Notes: generated by a model from the sequence alone, not told the origin. A DNA stretch of 64,000 bases from FEN-33 sp963768775 (GCA_963768775.1 CAVYIY010000008.1:248001-312000); one strand, 5' to 3'. Positions 18,747-28,947 are shown, numbered from the stretch's first letter. Made by a program: numbers and translations.

Positions 18747-19778
18747 TCAGTAGCTCGAGTAGTCCAGGTCGAGCCTGGAGGAACCAGCCCCTTCGCCCTC
18801 GACCACTTCCCCGACCGCCCGCGCCCCCTTCCCCAAAATCTTGACGGCCTCTTTGGCCTTCTTCTCGCGGACGATGATGGCGAAGCCCATGCCCATGTTG
18901 AAGGTCTGGTACATCTCCCTCTCCTCGATATTGCCCATCTCCTGCAGCAGGCCGAATATTGGCTGCCGCTTTAGCGGCTTTGAGATGTCGAAGCGGACCT
19001 TTTTCTTTAAGCGGATGAAGTTGCGTAGCCCTCCGCCGGTCACGTCGACCATGCCCGTGGCTTTGACCTGTTTCAGCAGCTTGAGAACCTGGCGCACATA
19101 GATCGTGGTGGGGGTGAGCAGCTCCTCACCGACGCTCTTCCCCAGCTCCTCGAACTCCCGACCAAAACCTATTTCGTTCCTCTCGAGCACCCTGCGGGCC
19201 AAGGTCATGCCGTTGGAATGGATGCCGGACGAGGGCAGACCGATGATGATATCCCCGATCTTAATCTGGTCCCCCGTCACGATATTCTTCTTGTCAACGA
19301 AGCCAAGACAGCATCCGGAAAGGTCCACGCCCTTGACCAGCTCGGGCAGGACGGCGATCTCCCCGCCGACGATTTCGCAGTTGGATAGATTAGCTCCCTT
19401 CTGCAGCCCGACCCCGATCGCCTCAGTAATCTCAGGGTTGGGCTTGTCGATGGCGATGTAGTCGACGAAGGCGAACGGCTCCGCTCCAACGCAGATCGTG
19501 TCGTTGACGTTCATGGCCATGCAGTCGATCCCGACCGTGTCCCACTTGTTGAGCGCCTCGGCGACGAGCAGCTTGGTCCCGACGCCGTCGGTGCAGAGCG
19601 TCAGGGCGGTGGATCCGAAATCGATCAGGCTGGTGAACTGCCCCTTGACTTCCATCATCCTGCCCTTGCCAGTGCGGCGGTACCTCAGTTCCTTCACCAA
19701 CGAAGCGATGGCGGCCGACTTGGAATCAATGTCGACCCCCGCCTTGGCATAGGTCATCGGGAATTTGGGCTGAGGCAT
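18747..19778 (-). CDS. purM: Phosphoribosylformylglycinamidine cyclo-ligase (AIR synthetase)
   Basis: 343 residues, normal length. It catalyses the ATP-dependent closure of FGAM to AIR in purine biosynthesis. The N-terminal 'YAKAGVDID' motif, 'CTDGVGTKLLVAE', the 'DCMAMNVNDTICVGAEP' block, 'GGEIAVLPE', 'GLPSSGIHSNGMTLARRV' and 'VDVTGGGLRNF' are all present. It converges with the DUF531 gene with an 11-nt gap. A small Cys-rich gene lies upstream in the same direction, about 40 nt away. Confidence 0.93.
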   Translation of the reverse strand: MPQPKFPMTYAKAGVDIDSKSAAIASLVKELRYRRTGKGRMMEVKGQFTSLIDFGSTALTLCTDGVGTKLLVAEALNKWDTVGIDCMAMNVNDTICVGAEPFAFVDYIAIDKPNPEITEAIGVGLQKGANLSNCEIVGGEIAVLPELVKGVDLSGCCLGFVDKKNIVTGDQIKIGDIIIGLPSSGIHSNGMTLARRVLERNEIGFGREFEELGKSVGEELLTPTTIYVRQVLKLLKQVKATGMVDVTGGGLRNFIRLKKKVRFDISKPLKRQPIFGLLQEMGNIEEREMYQTFNMGMGFAIIVREKKAKEAVKILGKGARAVGEVVEGEGAGSSRLDLDYSSY

Positions 19779-19818
19779 GGTGACCTTGAAATCCTTTGAT
19801 TCAGAAATAACCTTGCCC

Positions 19819-20118
19819 TCAGCCTTTTCTGGCGATTTCCGCCCCTTCCAGGCAGTGATAGACTCTCTTGAAATCGAGTTCTTGGTAAACGGGGCAATCC
19901 TTGCACAGGCAACCCTTTTTGGACTCTATGCAGAAGGGGCTCTTCATGACAACGCAATAGAGCCTCTCGCCGCTGTTCTTGGCGCATTCATTGTGGGTGC
20001 TGCAATCAAGGCACTGGCAGACATCCATCCTAGAGAATATCCACTGATCGAATTCCTTCTCTGACATGTCCTTGATCCTGCTCTGGTCCGCACTTGGCCT
20101 GTGGACGAATTTCGTCAT
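19819..20118 (-). CDS. Small cysteine-rich protein, DUF2769-like
   Basis: 99 residues from the ATG at 20116-20118, chosen because GGAGGTAAAGAA stands directly before it; the open frame extends further upstream but that part looks non-coding. It holds nine cysteines, in CQCLDC, C-x6-7 spacing, 'YCVVMKSPFC', and 'CLCKDCPVY'. This pattern is that of short archaeal Cys-rich proteins assigned to DUF2769, probably binding zinc or an iron-sulphur cluster. It lies just upstream of purM and divergent from rlmE. Its function is not known. Confidence 0.7.
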   Translation of the reverse strand: MTKFVHRPSADQSRIKDMSEKEFDQWIFSRMDVCQCLDCSTHNECAKNSGERLYCVVMKSPFCIESKKGCLCKDCPVYQELDFKRVYHCLEGAEIARKG

Positions 20119-20192
20119 TTCTTTACCTCCGTTAAGTTTCAATTCCTCTTTGCCTATTTGAAACCGCTTAAACAAACCTTTATCAATACCAT

Positions 20193-20810
20193 GTGATTCA
20201 TCGCCACGTGTCGAAACGCTGGCTAGCGGAGCGCAGAAACGACCACTACTACAAGAAGGCGAAACAGATGGATTACCGCAGCCGTGCCTCATTCAAGCTC
20301 ATCCAGATTGATGACAAATTCAAGCTGCTCAAACCGGGATCGACCGTGGCCGATCTCGGCTCCGCGCCAGGCGGATGGCTGCAGGTCGCCAAGGAGCGGG
20401 TAGGCGAGAGGGGAAAGGTCGTTGGGGTCGACCTCCAGCCGATCGAGGAGATCCCTGGGGTGGAGACGATCAAAGGGGACATGCGCAAGGAGGAGACCGT
20501 CCTGGACGTCGAGGAGGCCCTCGGTGGCAAGGCCGACCTCGTCATTTCGGACATGAGCCCCCACATCTCCGGCAGCTATGCCATGGACCATGCCCGTTCA
20601 GTCGACCTCTGCGAGCACGCCTTGGAATTCGCGCAGAAGGTCCTGAAGCCCCACGGCAACCTGGTGATGAAGATATTCGAGGGGGACATGATGCCGGAGT
20701 TCATGAAGGCGGTGCGTTCGCACTTCAAGGAGGTCAAGCTGTTCGGCCCGGACGCTTCGCGCTCCTCGTCCTCTGAGATTTACATCATCGCCAAAGGCTT
20801 CATCGGCTAA
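20193..20810 (+). CDS. rlmE: RlmE/FtsJ-type rRNA 2'-O-methyltransferase
   Basis: About 200 residues. It would transfer methyl from S-adenosylmethionine to a ribose 2'-OH in 23S rRNA. The family signature is complete: 'YRSRASFKLIQID' with the K of the K-D-K-E tetrad, SAM motif 'ADLGSAPGGWLQVA', 'GVDL', 'SDMSPHISG' (D), 'LVMKIFEG' (K) and a late 'SSSEIYIIAKGF' (E). The start could be GTG 20193 or GTG 20208; the second gives the usual N-terminus 'SKRWLAERRNDHYYKKAK'. Confidence 0.92.
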   Translation: MIHRHVSKRWLAERRNDHYYKKAKQMDYRSRASFKLIQIDDKFKLLKPGSTVADLGSAPGGWLQVAKERVGERGKVVGVDLQPIEEIPGVETIKGDMRKEETVLDVEEALGGKADLVISDMSPHISGSYAMDHARSVDLCEHALEFAQKVLKPHGNLVMKIFEGDMMPEFMKAVRSHFKEVKLFGPDASRSSSSEIYIIAKGFIG

Positions 20811-20886
20811 TCGGGCCGCGCACACTTCGTTCGACGCGGAATTCGCATAACATGATTTATGTTGTGGACTTGCCTTTCATAGTACG

Positions 20887-21141
20887 ATGAAGACTTACAT
20901 CACCGTGTTCTTCAGCACCGAAGGGGCCAAGCCCTCGAAGGTATTCGATGCCTTGAACAACCTCGGCTTCGAACCGACCACCGGCAACTTCGACGGCGTA
21001 TACCGCTGGGACAAGCAGGCGACCTTGGACGATGCCATCGGCCTGGCGGACATGGTCGTCGCCACGCTGAAGGGCATGGGCGTCATGGTTAAGCTGGAGA
21101 CCGTGGGCAACAGCGGACCGGAAGAAGAGGAAGCGGCCTGA
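20887..21141 (+). CDS. Hypothetical protein, 84 residues
   Basis: It is a short cytosolic protein, not recognised. The alternation of strands ('MKTYITVFFS', 'DGVYRW', 'VMVKLETV') and two helices suggests a small ferredoxin-like alpha/beta fold. The C-terminus is acidic (Glu-rich). It sits 76 nt after rlmE and 7 nt before the FAH-family gene, so it may be in the same transcript as either or both. Confidence 0.6.
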   Translation: MKTYITVFFSTEGAKPSKVFDALNNLGFEPTTGNFDGVYRWDKQATLDDAIGLADMVVATLKGMGVMVKLETVGNSGPEEEEAA

Positions 21142-21160
21142 TCGCGATTTGGTGATTGCC

Positions 21161-21793
21161 ATGAAGTGCGGAAAGATCGTTTGCATCGGGCAGAACTATC
21201 GCGCCCACATCAAGGAGCTCGAGTCGGAAGTGCCCTCGGAACCAGTGATATTCCTGAAACCCTCCTCCGCCTTGATCAGGAGCGGGGAGGAGATAATCGT
21301 CCCACCGGACCTCGGACGCATCGATTACGAGGGGGAGCTCGCGGTGATCATCGGAAAGCGGGCGAGGAACGTGAGTAAGAAGGAAGCATTGAATCACGTG
21401 GGCTCCGTGGGCGTGTTCAACGACGTTACCGCGCGCGACGTCCAGTCGGTTGCGCGAAAGGCAGGGCTTCCCTGGTCACTGGCGAAGGGACTGGACACAT
21501 TCGCCCCGCTGTCCGAAACGAAGCCCATCTCTGAGGTCGGGGACCTGCAGGACCTCAAGGTGCTAACGAAGCTGAACGGCGTCCAGAGGCAGAATGGTCG
21601 CACCTCCGACATGATCTTCCCCGTCGAGAAGCTGATCGAGTACATCGCCCGCTACATGACTCTGGAGCCAGGCGACATCATCGCCACCGGCACGCCGGAA
21701 GGGGTCGGTCCGATCAAGGGTGGCGATATAGTGGAGATAAGCATCCCAGGCGTAGGGGAGCTGAGGAATCCGGTCCGCTTTGGAACTAGATGA
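21161..21793 (+). CDS. Fumarylacetoacetate hydrolase (FAH) family enzyme
   Basis: About 210 residues from the ATG at 21161 (in-frame TTG/GTG lie 12 and 9 nt upstream). Single FAH domain as in FAHD1-type acylpyruvases, oxaloacetate decarboxylases/tautomerases and HpcE-type isomerases. The metal-binding carboxylates are visible in 'DYEGELAVIIGK' (Glu) and 'FNDVTARD' (Asp), with 'KGLDTFAPLS' and 'IIATGTPEGVGP' closing the active site. Neighbours give no clear pathway, so the substrate cannot be named; oxaloacetate or an acylpyruvate is the family-based guess. Confidence 0.85.
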   Translation: MKCGKIVCIGQNYRAHIKELESEVPSEPVIFLKPSSALIRSGEEIIVPPDLGRIDYEGELAVIIGKRARNVSKKEALNHVGSVGVFNDVTARDVQSVARKAGLPWSLAKGLDTFAPLSETKPISEVGDLQDLKVLTKLNGVQRQNGRTSDMIFPVEKLIEYIARYMTLEPGDIIATGTPEGVGPIKGGDIVEISIPGVGELRNPVRFGTR

Positions 21794-21836
21794 TCCTCCA
21801 AAACCCATATTCTAAGAGTTGATCCTTCGCGTTTTT

Positions 21837-24594
21837 TCAATCCCAGAACCGCTTCGTCTTCGCGTAGTTGATCTCAGCGCTCAGGATGTCGCGGAGGAAG
21901 TCATCCTCATCCTCATAGAAACCGGACAGCACCCTCGCGGCCGTGTCCGGTCCGACCCCCCTGGCCGCCAAGGCGAGCAAAGCCTTCTTACCATGCCGGT
22001 TGACCAGGCTGGCGTTCTTGAAGATCCGCTTGACCTCGGTCTCCTCCTCTTCGCTGAGATCCTCCTTCTTGAGCAGCCGGACGTTGTCCTTGTAATAGGT
22101 GGAAAGGGCCGCGACCATCCTTCCCCCGCATTTGTGGCAGATGATCTTCTTGGGCGACTCCCGCACCTTCAGGCGCCATTGGGTGGAGCAGTTCAGGCAG
22201 GTCATGTGCATGACCTCGTCCTCCAGCCGGTTCTTCAGCGCCATCAGTATGGAATGGTCGGCGCGAGAAGGGGATATCAGCTCCTTGGAGCGCTCCAGAC
22301 CGGCCCGGCCGATAGGCGTGAGCCTGGTGATCTGCATCTCCAGCTCCCCGCTCTCGATCATCTTGACCGCGCGGACGGTGCCATCGAGGTCCAGATCCTC
22401 CCAGAGCACGCGGTTCACCGCCTCCTCGAACAGCGTGCTGCCCTCGTACGCATCGAAAAGGCGGTTGAAGTTCAGGCTCTGATAGTCGGCATCTTTCTCC
22501 ACCGCCCCGAACTTCTTGGCCACGTGGACGAAGCGCCATCGCAATGATGAGGAGTTCTTGATGACCAGTCGGACAAGTCCTTCCACGTTCTCCGGGCTGA
22601 TGCCTCTCAGCGTGTCCACGATGAGCGAGGGCTTGATGTCCCGGGGCAGCTCGAGCACGATCCGGTACGGGTCGGTGTGCACTGCGATGCTCTCGCCGAG
22701 TCGCGCGGACAGCAGGACCGAGAGGAGGCGGGACAGTGGTCTCGTTGACCTTCGAGCCGAAGCAGACATTGAGGATGGCCAGCTTCTTGCCGATCTCGAG
22801 CGTGATGAGCTGGTCGGTGGGCACCATGCCCTCCTTCCGCTGTTCCTTGAGGTATTCCCTCGCCTTGCTCGACGGCCTGCGCGTCCCCGTTGTAATCTTC
22901 ATAGTTCTCCTGGGCTCGAAGGTGGCCGACCTCCAGCGCCACATCGAACGGCACCGGGATGTCCTCGCCGACCCAGGAGGGGATCGAGCCGATCTCCTTC
23001 ACCTGCTCCACCAGCAGCTCGTCGTCCTTGAGCTCGACGATCCGCCAGGACCTTCCTCTGGTGATGAAGGTGGCGAACGGCTCCGCGAACGACACGACGA
23101 ACGATTCGTCCAGCTGCCCGACGATCTTGCGTGTGCTCAGCTCCCTGATCTTGTAGGTGCGCTCGTCCGGGATCATCGAAAGGTTGTCGTAGAAATAGCG
23201 CATCCCCCGTGAGCTCTTCCGGTACTCGTCTTGCCCAATGAAGACCAGGCCGATCCTGCCGACCTGTTCCAGCACCTCCTCGAACTTCTCGCGGGTCAGA
23301 TGACCGGAACGGATAGGAGCGGACGCACCGTCTCATAGGCTTCCTTCTTGCTCACCGTCCCGTTCATGGTCATGGCCACGATCTGGTTGGCCAGCACGGT
23401 GAGGGGGCATTGCCTCACCCGCAGCGGTTCCAGCTCCTCCTTCAGGGCCTTCCGGGCGATGACCAGGGACTCGGCCATCTCGTCCGGCGAGGAGGCGATG
23501 ATCGCCCCCTCCGACCTCGCTCCCACCTTGTGCCCAGCCCGCCCCATGCGCTGGATCAGGCGAGCGACCTGCCGGGGCGAGTTGTATTGGATGGCGAAGT
23601 CGGCACTGCCGATGTCGATGCCCAGCTCCAGCGAGGAGGTGCAGATCAGGCCCTTCAGCTTCTCCTGCTTGAAGTCCTCCTCCATCTCGATGCGTATCTC
23701 CTTGGAAAGCGAGCCATGATGGACGCCCACCGCCAGATTCTCGTCCCAGACGTGGTAGCGGGCGGCCAGCGCCTCGGCGGTGTCCCGGGTGTTGACGAAC
23801 AGCAGGGTGGAGCGGTGCTCCTCGATGATCTCCCGGCAGCGGCGCATGCAGGCGATCAGCTGGGGATCGCTCTGCAGCGTTCCGGCCAGGTCCTTGTCCT
23901 TCGACAACACTTCCGGGCTCTGCACGGTAATGCTCATCTCCTTGGAGACCTGGCTCGGACGATCGTGACCTTCCGTCCCACCCCGCCCAGGTAGTTGGCG
24001 ACCTCCTGGACGCTCCCGACCGTGGCCGACAGGCCGATGCGCTGGAACTCGCCGGCCACCTTCACCATCCGTTCCATGGCGACGGAGAGCTGTGCCCCTC
24101 TCTCGTCGTCGGCCAGCTCGTGTATCTCGTCGATCACCACGAACCGGACGTTGGTCAGGTGCTCCCGCAGGCTCTTGCCGGTGAACATCACCTGCAACGT
24201 CTCCGGCGTCGTGATCAGGATGTCCGGGGCCTTGGCGATTGCCTGGATCGCTCGCTGGTCGAGGTGTCCCCGTGTCGCACCGCCACGTCGAGGCCCAGGG
24301 CCTCGCCGAACTCCTCCAGGCGTCGCAGCATGTCCCGGTTCAGCGCGCGCAGCGGGGTGACATAGAAGCACGGATGCCCGGACCTTCCGACTGCAGGAGG
24401 TTGTGCAGGATCGGGAGCATGGCCGCCTCGGTCTTGCCGATGCCGGTGGGCGCGACCAGAAGGACGTTCTCGCCTTCCAGCACGTGGGGGATCGCCTGGC
24501 GCTGAGGGCCGGTCGGCTCGTGGATGTCCTTTTCCTTCAGTACCTTGCGGATGCGTTCGTCCAGGAGCTCGAATACCATAGGTAAGCGCTGCAA
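21837..24594 (-). CDS. Lhr-type superfamily 2 helicase (frame broken at several places)
   Basis: About 915 residues if rejoined, the size of archaeal Lhr-core-like helicases, which remodel DNA or RNA with ATP. Pieces in different frames show Q-like motif 'EPTGPQRQAIPHVL', motif I 'APTGIGKTEAA', 'ITTPETLQ', motif II 'VIDEIHEL' (Asp-Glu-Ile-His), motif III 'GLSATVGS', motif IV/V 'LLFVNTRDTAEAL' and 'ICTSSLELGIDIG', motif VI 'QRMGRAGHK'. A C-terminal zinc finger (CLNC...CHKC) and a helix-hairpin-helix-like 'ARGVGPDTAARVLSG' follow. Breaks lie near 24360, 24275, 23950, 23303-23310, 22895 and 22740; most fit one extra base, one or two fit a lost base better. The start is ATG 24592-24594 or 24577-24579. 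Confidence 0.8.
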
Positions 24595-24668
24595 TATCGA
24601 GAAGGTAAGAGTACTTTAACCTATCGAGCGAAGGACCGAACGACGCATGGTCAGGAATGAGTTAGCGC

Positions 24669-25872
24669 TCACTTCTTCTCGGCCGGCTTCTCGGCCGGGG
24701 CGGCTTCCGCCGGGTTCGTTGCCTCCACCAGCAGCTCGGACAGGTCCATGACCTTGATGTTGGCGCCGATCTTCTTGGCCCCCTGCTGCAGGTTGAGCAC
24801 GCAGAACGGGCAGGTGGTGAGGATGCGCTCCGCTCCGGTGTCCACGGCCTCCTTGACCCTCTCGGCGGCGATGTTGATGGCGAAGTCGTTGTACTGGGAC
24901 TTGTAGCCGCCTCCGGCGCCGCAGCACTGGGAGTTCATGCGGTTACGTCCTCATCTCCACCAGCTCGACGCCGGGGATGGCCTTGATGACCTCTCGCGGC
25001 GCCTCGAACACTCCGGAATGCCGGCCGAGGTGGCACGGGTCGTGGTAGGTGACCTTGACCTTGATCTCCTTGGTGAACTTGAGCTTCTTCTCCTTGATCA
25101 GCTTCTGCATATACTGGGAGAAGTGGAACACCTCGAAGGACGGATTGGAATAGAAGCTGCCGTAGTCGTGCGTGGTGGTCTTGTAGCACCCGGCGCAGGC
25201 GGTGACCATGGCCTTGGCGCCCATGTTCTCCGCGACCGTGATGTTGTTGACCGCTGACTCTCGGCTCAGCGTCGGTCTGGCCGGTCCGGAGCATCGGGGA
25301 GGTGCAGCACCACTCGTTCTCGTCCATGATGTTCTGCTTCACGCCCGCCCGGTCCAAGCTGATCACCGCGGCCTTGCAGATCTGCGTCATCCTGTAGGAT
25401 GCGGTGCAGCCGGCGAAGAAGACGACGTCGGGGTTGACTCCACCCGCTTGATGCCCTCAGGGAACCAGGCGCCGCGCTTCTCTGGCGGCTCGCCATACGG
25501 ATTCTTGACGTCCAGGATGCGCTCCCGGATCTTCTTGTGCGCCGGCATCGGGCCCTTGCCCTGCTCGACCACCCACTCGCTGACCTTCTCCCAGAACTCG
25601 GCGAACTCGATGCTGACATGGCATACCGACCAGCATGCGGCGCAGCCAGTGCAGCGATAGAGCGCGTCGACGAACTCCTCGTCGACCTCGACCTTTCGCC
25701 CCAGGATGGTGTCCATCGGGGTGCGGTTCTGCAGCTGCTTCAGGTAGAAGACCTTGCCGCGCGGGCTGATCGACTCCCAGGGCTTCTGGCCATAGGTATC
25801 GCAGACGCGGACGCAGTAGCCGCACTGAAGGCAGGCTGACAATTCTCGGTTGATGTTCGGGAGCTTAACCAT
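24669..25872 (-). CDS. HdrD-like (HdrC-HdrB fusion) iron-sulphur oxidoreductase (frame broken)
   Basis: About 400 residues when rejoined. The N-terminal HdrC-like part has two cysteine sets: CLQCGYCVRVCD, and CTGCAACWSVCH, where the first two fit 4Fe-4S binding. It is followed by two CCG domains (FFAGCT...WCC...ACAGC; HDPCHLG...QCCGAGGGY...CPFC), which in HdrB/HdrD hold the catalytic non-cubane clusters. The family reduces heterodisulphides or links lactate/glycerol-3-phosphate-type dehydrogenases to carriers. The frame breaks at about 25436, 25265 and 24945. The tail is Ala/Pro/Glu/Lys-rich. No cytochrome (HdrE) gene is adjacent, so the partner is unknown. Confidence 0.78.
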
Positions 25873-26043
25873 CGAGGCACCTCATGGAATATTCCTATCG
25901 GCCGGGATGAGCATGGGGCCTATCGCGGATAGGCTGGTCTTAAGGCATGGAACGTAGGTATTTATTTGTTTGTCCGGCGGCAACTGGATAGGCCAGGTTC
26001 CGCAAATCCTAACGGGCTTAATAATGATTTCGGAATTGTCTCC

Positions 26044-26574
26044 TCATCCATCGAGGATCGGTCCGTATCCGTACCAGGCCCCTTCGAGCTTCAGCAGGCG
26101 CAGGTTCTTCTCCAGCAGATCCCGGTGCGTGACCTCCCAGTCGGCGAGCGAGCGGAGCGTGCCCTTCAACTGCGCATCGTCCACCTTGTCCTGGGCCTCG
26201 ACGTACATCGCGATGCTCTTCTTCTCCACTTCCACTCCCTTCTCCAGGGCGTTGATCTCGTCCTCGAGCAGCATGCAGGAGTTCGGTTTGGGGATGAAGA
26301 CGCGGTCGGGCACGATGCTGAGATAAGCGGACGACGGTTGGACGCAAGAGACGTCGCACTGTGATTGGAAGTGTGCTATCTCCTTCTCCACGATCGCCTT
26401 GTGCTTCCCCTCGTCCTCCATCAGGCTGCGCAACAGGGCTGCGCCCCGGGCCTCCTTCACACAGGTGCTTAAGTTACGGTAGAACTCGATGCCGAAGTTC
26501 TCGATCTCGAGGGCCGCCTTCAATATGGAGATGATCATCTCGACGCTCTTTTCCTTGGCTTCCTCTGTCTGCAT
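26044..26574 (-). CDS. Rubrerythrin-like ferritin-fold diiron protein
   Basis: 176 residues predicted as a four-helix bundle. Likely iron ligands are Glu in 'EIENFGIEFYR', the Glu and His of 'EDEGKHKAI', Glu in 'EKGVEVEKKS' and Glu/His of 'DWEVTHRDLL'. No rubredoxin domain is present at the C-terminus, so it is an erythrin/ferritin-like member rather than classical rubrerythrin. It would act in peroxide or iron handling in an anaerobe; this is family inference. The middle segment (residues about 75-100) is an insertion with two cysteines. It is monocistronic, about 170 nt upstream of the HdrD-like gene. Confidence 0.75.
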   Translation of the reverse strand: MQTEEAKEKSVEMIISILKAALEIENFGIEFYRNLSTCVKEARGAALLRSLMEDEGKHKAIVEKEIAHFQSQCDVSCVQPSSAYLSIVPDRVFIPKPNSCMLLEDEINALEKGVEVEKKSIAMYVEAQDKVDDAQLKGTLRSLADWEVTHRDLLEKNLRLLKLEGAWYGYGPILDG

Positions 26575-26743
26575 GTTTCTCGTCCGAATAACATGAACGC
26601 TGGACGTATATTAGCGCAGCGGTCGGATGCTGGCGCAAGCCCGCTCATGTGAAATTACAGACGGGCTCCGGCCAATCATCAGGTTCCGGCTGGGACCATG
26701 CAAGCCTTTTTGACTGCTTCGTCGCATTTGTTGAGGGAATAGA

Positions 26744-26977
26744 ATGAAGGAATGCCGAAAGGACTTCAAGGTCGTGACCGAGGAAGAGGTCAGGGCCGGG
26801 ACCGGCAAGGGATGGAGCGAGTGGTTCAAGATCCTTGACGAAGCTGGAATCGCGGAAAAGGGGCACGACCCAATCGTGAAGCATCTCCGCAAGCACTTCT
26901 CGCTGAACCAGACCTGGGCACTGGCAGTGGCGGTGCGCTACGAGAACGATCAGGGGTTGCGCAACCTCATTGCTTGA
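26744..26977 (+). CDS. Small DUF4287-like protein
   Basis: 77 residues. The 'GWSEWFKILDEAGIAEKGHDPIVKHLRKHFSLNQTWALAVAVRYE' core, with Trp, Gly-His and a following helix, matches the pattern of DUF4287, a small domain of unknown function. No signal peptide or metal site is visible. It is read divergently from the rubrerythrin-like gene and is followed by an empty 300-nt stretch. Confidence 0.65.
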   Translation: MKECRKDFKVVTEEEVRAGTGKGWSEWFKILDEAGIAEKGHDPIVKHLRKHFSLNQTWALAVAVRYENDQGLRNLIA

Positions 26978-27294
26978 TCGGCATCGATTATATCTGGCCC
27001 TCTTGTTTCAACCCGGATCGTCTCCAGTTGTTCAAAATAAGGTATCGGCGTTCTTTGTTGACCTGGTGTTGGCATTTCACTACTGGCTTAGCTGACGATA
27101 TGCCGGGACGAATGTCAGTAGAAAAAAATCTCCCGATTCTGATTTTCGACCTCACATACAGACTGATGAAGATAGATTGGAGCGGGGTGAGTCCATAGCT
27201 TCTGGCAATTACTCTCGCAAGAGGTATGTACTAATATGGCCGTTGTCCAGCTGGGGTAAATTGAAGATAAGTAGCTGATGTTCGAGGATTCTGG
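26978..27294. other. Intergenic region without a supported gene
   Basis: This stretch is somewhat AT-richer. A possible 74-codon rightward frame (26974-27198) lacks coding character. The right part probably carries the promoter of the ABC exporter. I see no RNA gene or repeat. Confidence 0.5.
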
Positions 27295-28208
27295 ATGATT
27301 GACTGAAAACCTGACCAAGAAGTTTGGCGATTTGACGGCAGTGGACGATCTTACCTTGCATGTGAAGGAGGGAGAGGTCTTCGGCTTCCTTGGCCCGAAT
27401 GGGGCTGGAAAGACCACCACCGTTAGAATGCTCAGTTGTCTGATCTCCAAAACCAGTGGCGAGGCTAGGGTAGGGGAATACGAAATCGGGAAGAAGGAAG
27501 ATTGGATAAAAATCAGAAAGATGATTGGACTGCTTCCCGAAAACACCGGTCTATATGAGAGCCTTTCCGCCTACCAGAACCTGGACTTTTATGGACGGTT
27601 AAACAAGCGTTCCGAAGCACAGAGGAAGGAGAGCATCGAGCATTTCCTCAAACTATTGGGCTTATGGGAAAAGAGGGACCTGCCCGTGGGATTGTTCTCC
27701 AAGGGGATGAAGCAAAAGCTGGCCATTGCAGGGCCCTCGTCCATGATCCTCAGGTTCTATTCCTGGACGAACCGACCGCGAACCTAGACCCAGAAGCCTC
27801 GAAAACGGTAAGAGACTTCATCCTCGAACTAAAAAAGAGAAGAAGACCATCTTTCTCAATACTCATCACCTGGAGGAAGCGGAAAGGATCTGCGATCGCG
27901 TGGGAATAATAAAGACCAAGCTGGTGGCGGTAGGTGCTCCAGAAGTATTGAGGCGGTCGCTCTTGGGACGAAAGACCGAAGTCCGCCTTGAACTGGTCAC
28001 TGATAAGATCGTTGCCGCGGTAACTAGGCTGGGCGCCAAGAAGGTCGAGACCCTTGGTGACAAGCTGTTGATCGATGTTAGTGATCCTGACAAAGAGAAT
28101 CCAGACGTCGTGGAGGCGATCATCGCAGCAGGAGGCCGCGTTCGATACGTCACCGAGATCGGTCCATCACTGGAAGACGTGTACCTGAAGTTGGTAAGGA
28201 ACGGATAA
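27295..28208 (+). CDS. ABC transporter ATP-binding protein, exporter type (frame broken)
   Basis: About 300 residues once rejoined. It energises the adjacent ABC-2 membrane protein. Walker A 'GPNGAGKTT', Q-loop 'LLPENTGLY', signature 'FSKGMKQKLAIA' (Ser-Lys-Gly-Met in place of LSGGQ), Walker B 'VLFLDEPTANLDPEA' and H-loop 'NTHHLEEAE' are all found, in three frames. The breaks are near 27731 (one base missing before the Arg-Ala-Leu-Val) and near 27835 (one extra A). The start also looks broken: ATG 27295-27297, one base, then 'LTENLTKKFG'; TTG 27299 would be an alternative. The C-terminal domain after the H-loop is that of DrrA/CcmA-type exporters. Confidence 0.8.
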
Positions 28209-28209
28209 T

Positions 28210-28947
28210 TTGGATCTGGAAATGGCATGGACGATCGCGAGGAAGGATCTCAGCACGTTCAGGCGGAGGAAGAGCATCTTCTACGGTGTGGCCCTCCTCC
28301 CCCTGATCTTGGCCATCCTTCTATCGGCGCTCGTCTGGGTGGTTATGCAACCCCCTGCTGTAATTTCTGATGCGACTCTCACAAATCTGCTTAGCTCTCT
28401 CTCCTTCGTCTTCGTCATCATCTCCAGCTTCATATCCACCGGGATATCGTCCTACAGCATCGTCGGCGAAAAGGTAGAGAAGAGCCTGGAGCCGCTTCTC
28501 GCATCGCCCGCCAGCGACGATGAGATACTGCTTGGAAAATATATCGCCGCGTTCATCCCGACCATAATCGCCATCTACATCGCCCTAGGGATCTACATGG
28601 CCCTCATCGATGCGCTGACGTTGGGACGGATAGGCTACCTTTACTATCCAGACCTGAGCATGGCCATCATCCTGCTCATGGTCGCTCCCCTGACCGCCTT
28701 GCTTAGTGTCGGTCTGAACGTCTTAATATCCTCAAAGGTAAATGATGTGCGGACAGCAGCCCAGCTGGGAGCTCTCGTTACGCTGCCATTTTATGCTATC
28801 TACGTAGGCTCGGAGATCGGAGCGATACCCCTTAACGCTACGAACCTGCTCATTTTGGCTGCTGCCCTCTTGGCCGCAGCTGTGACCCTCTTCTATCTAA
28901 GCCGGGCCATCTTCCAAAGAGAGGAGATTCTTACTAAATGGAAGTGA
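28210..28947 (+). CDS. ABC-2 type transporter permease
   Basis: 245 residues, six predicted transmembrane helices (first at about residues 24-46). An amphipathic N-terminus 'TIARKDLSTFRRRKSIFY' and the 'EKVEKSLEPLLASPASDDEILLGKYIAAFIP' elbow are typical of ABC-2 exporters. It starts at TTG 28210, one base after the ATPase stop, so the two are translationally coupled. Substrate unknown; lipids, drugs or a peptide are family possibilities. Confidence 0.85.
   Translation: MDLEMAWTIARKDLSTFRRRKSIFYGVALLPLILAILLSALVWVVMQPPAVISDATLTNLLSSLSFVFVIISSFISTGISSYSIVGEKVEKSLEPLLASPASDDEILLGKYIAAFIPTIIAIYIALGIYMALIDALTLGRIGYLYYPDLSMAIILLMVAPLTALLSVGLNVLISSKVNDVRTAAQLGALVTLPFYAIYVGSEIGAIPLNATNLLILAAALLAAAVTLFYLSRAIFQREEILTKWK

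Noticed and set aside
26974..27198. Possible 74-residue gene in the gap before the ABC exporter
   Set aside because: No ribosome site, no recognisable pattern, and AT-rich intergenic composition.
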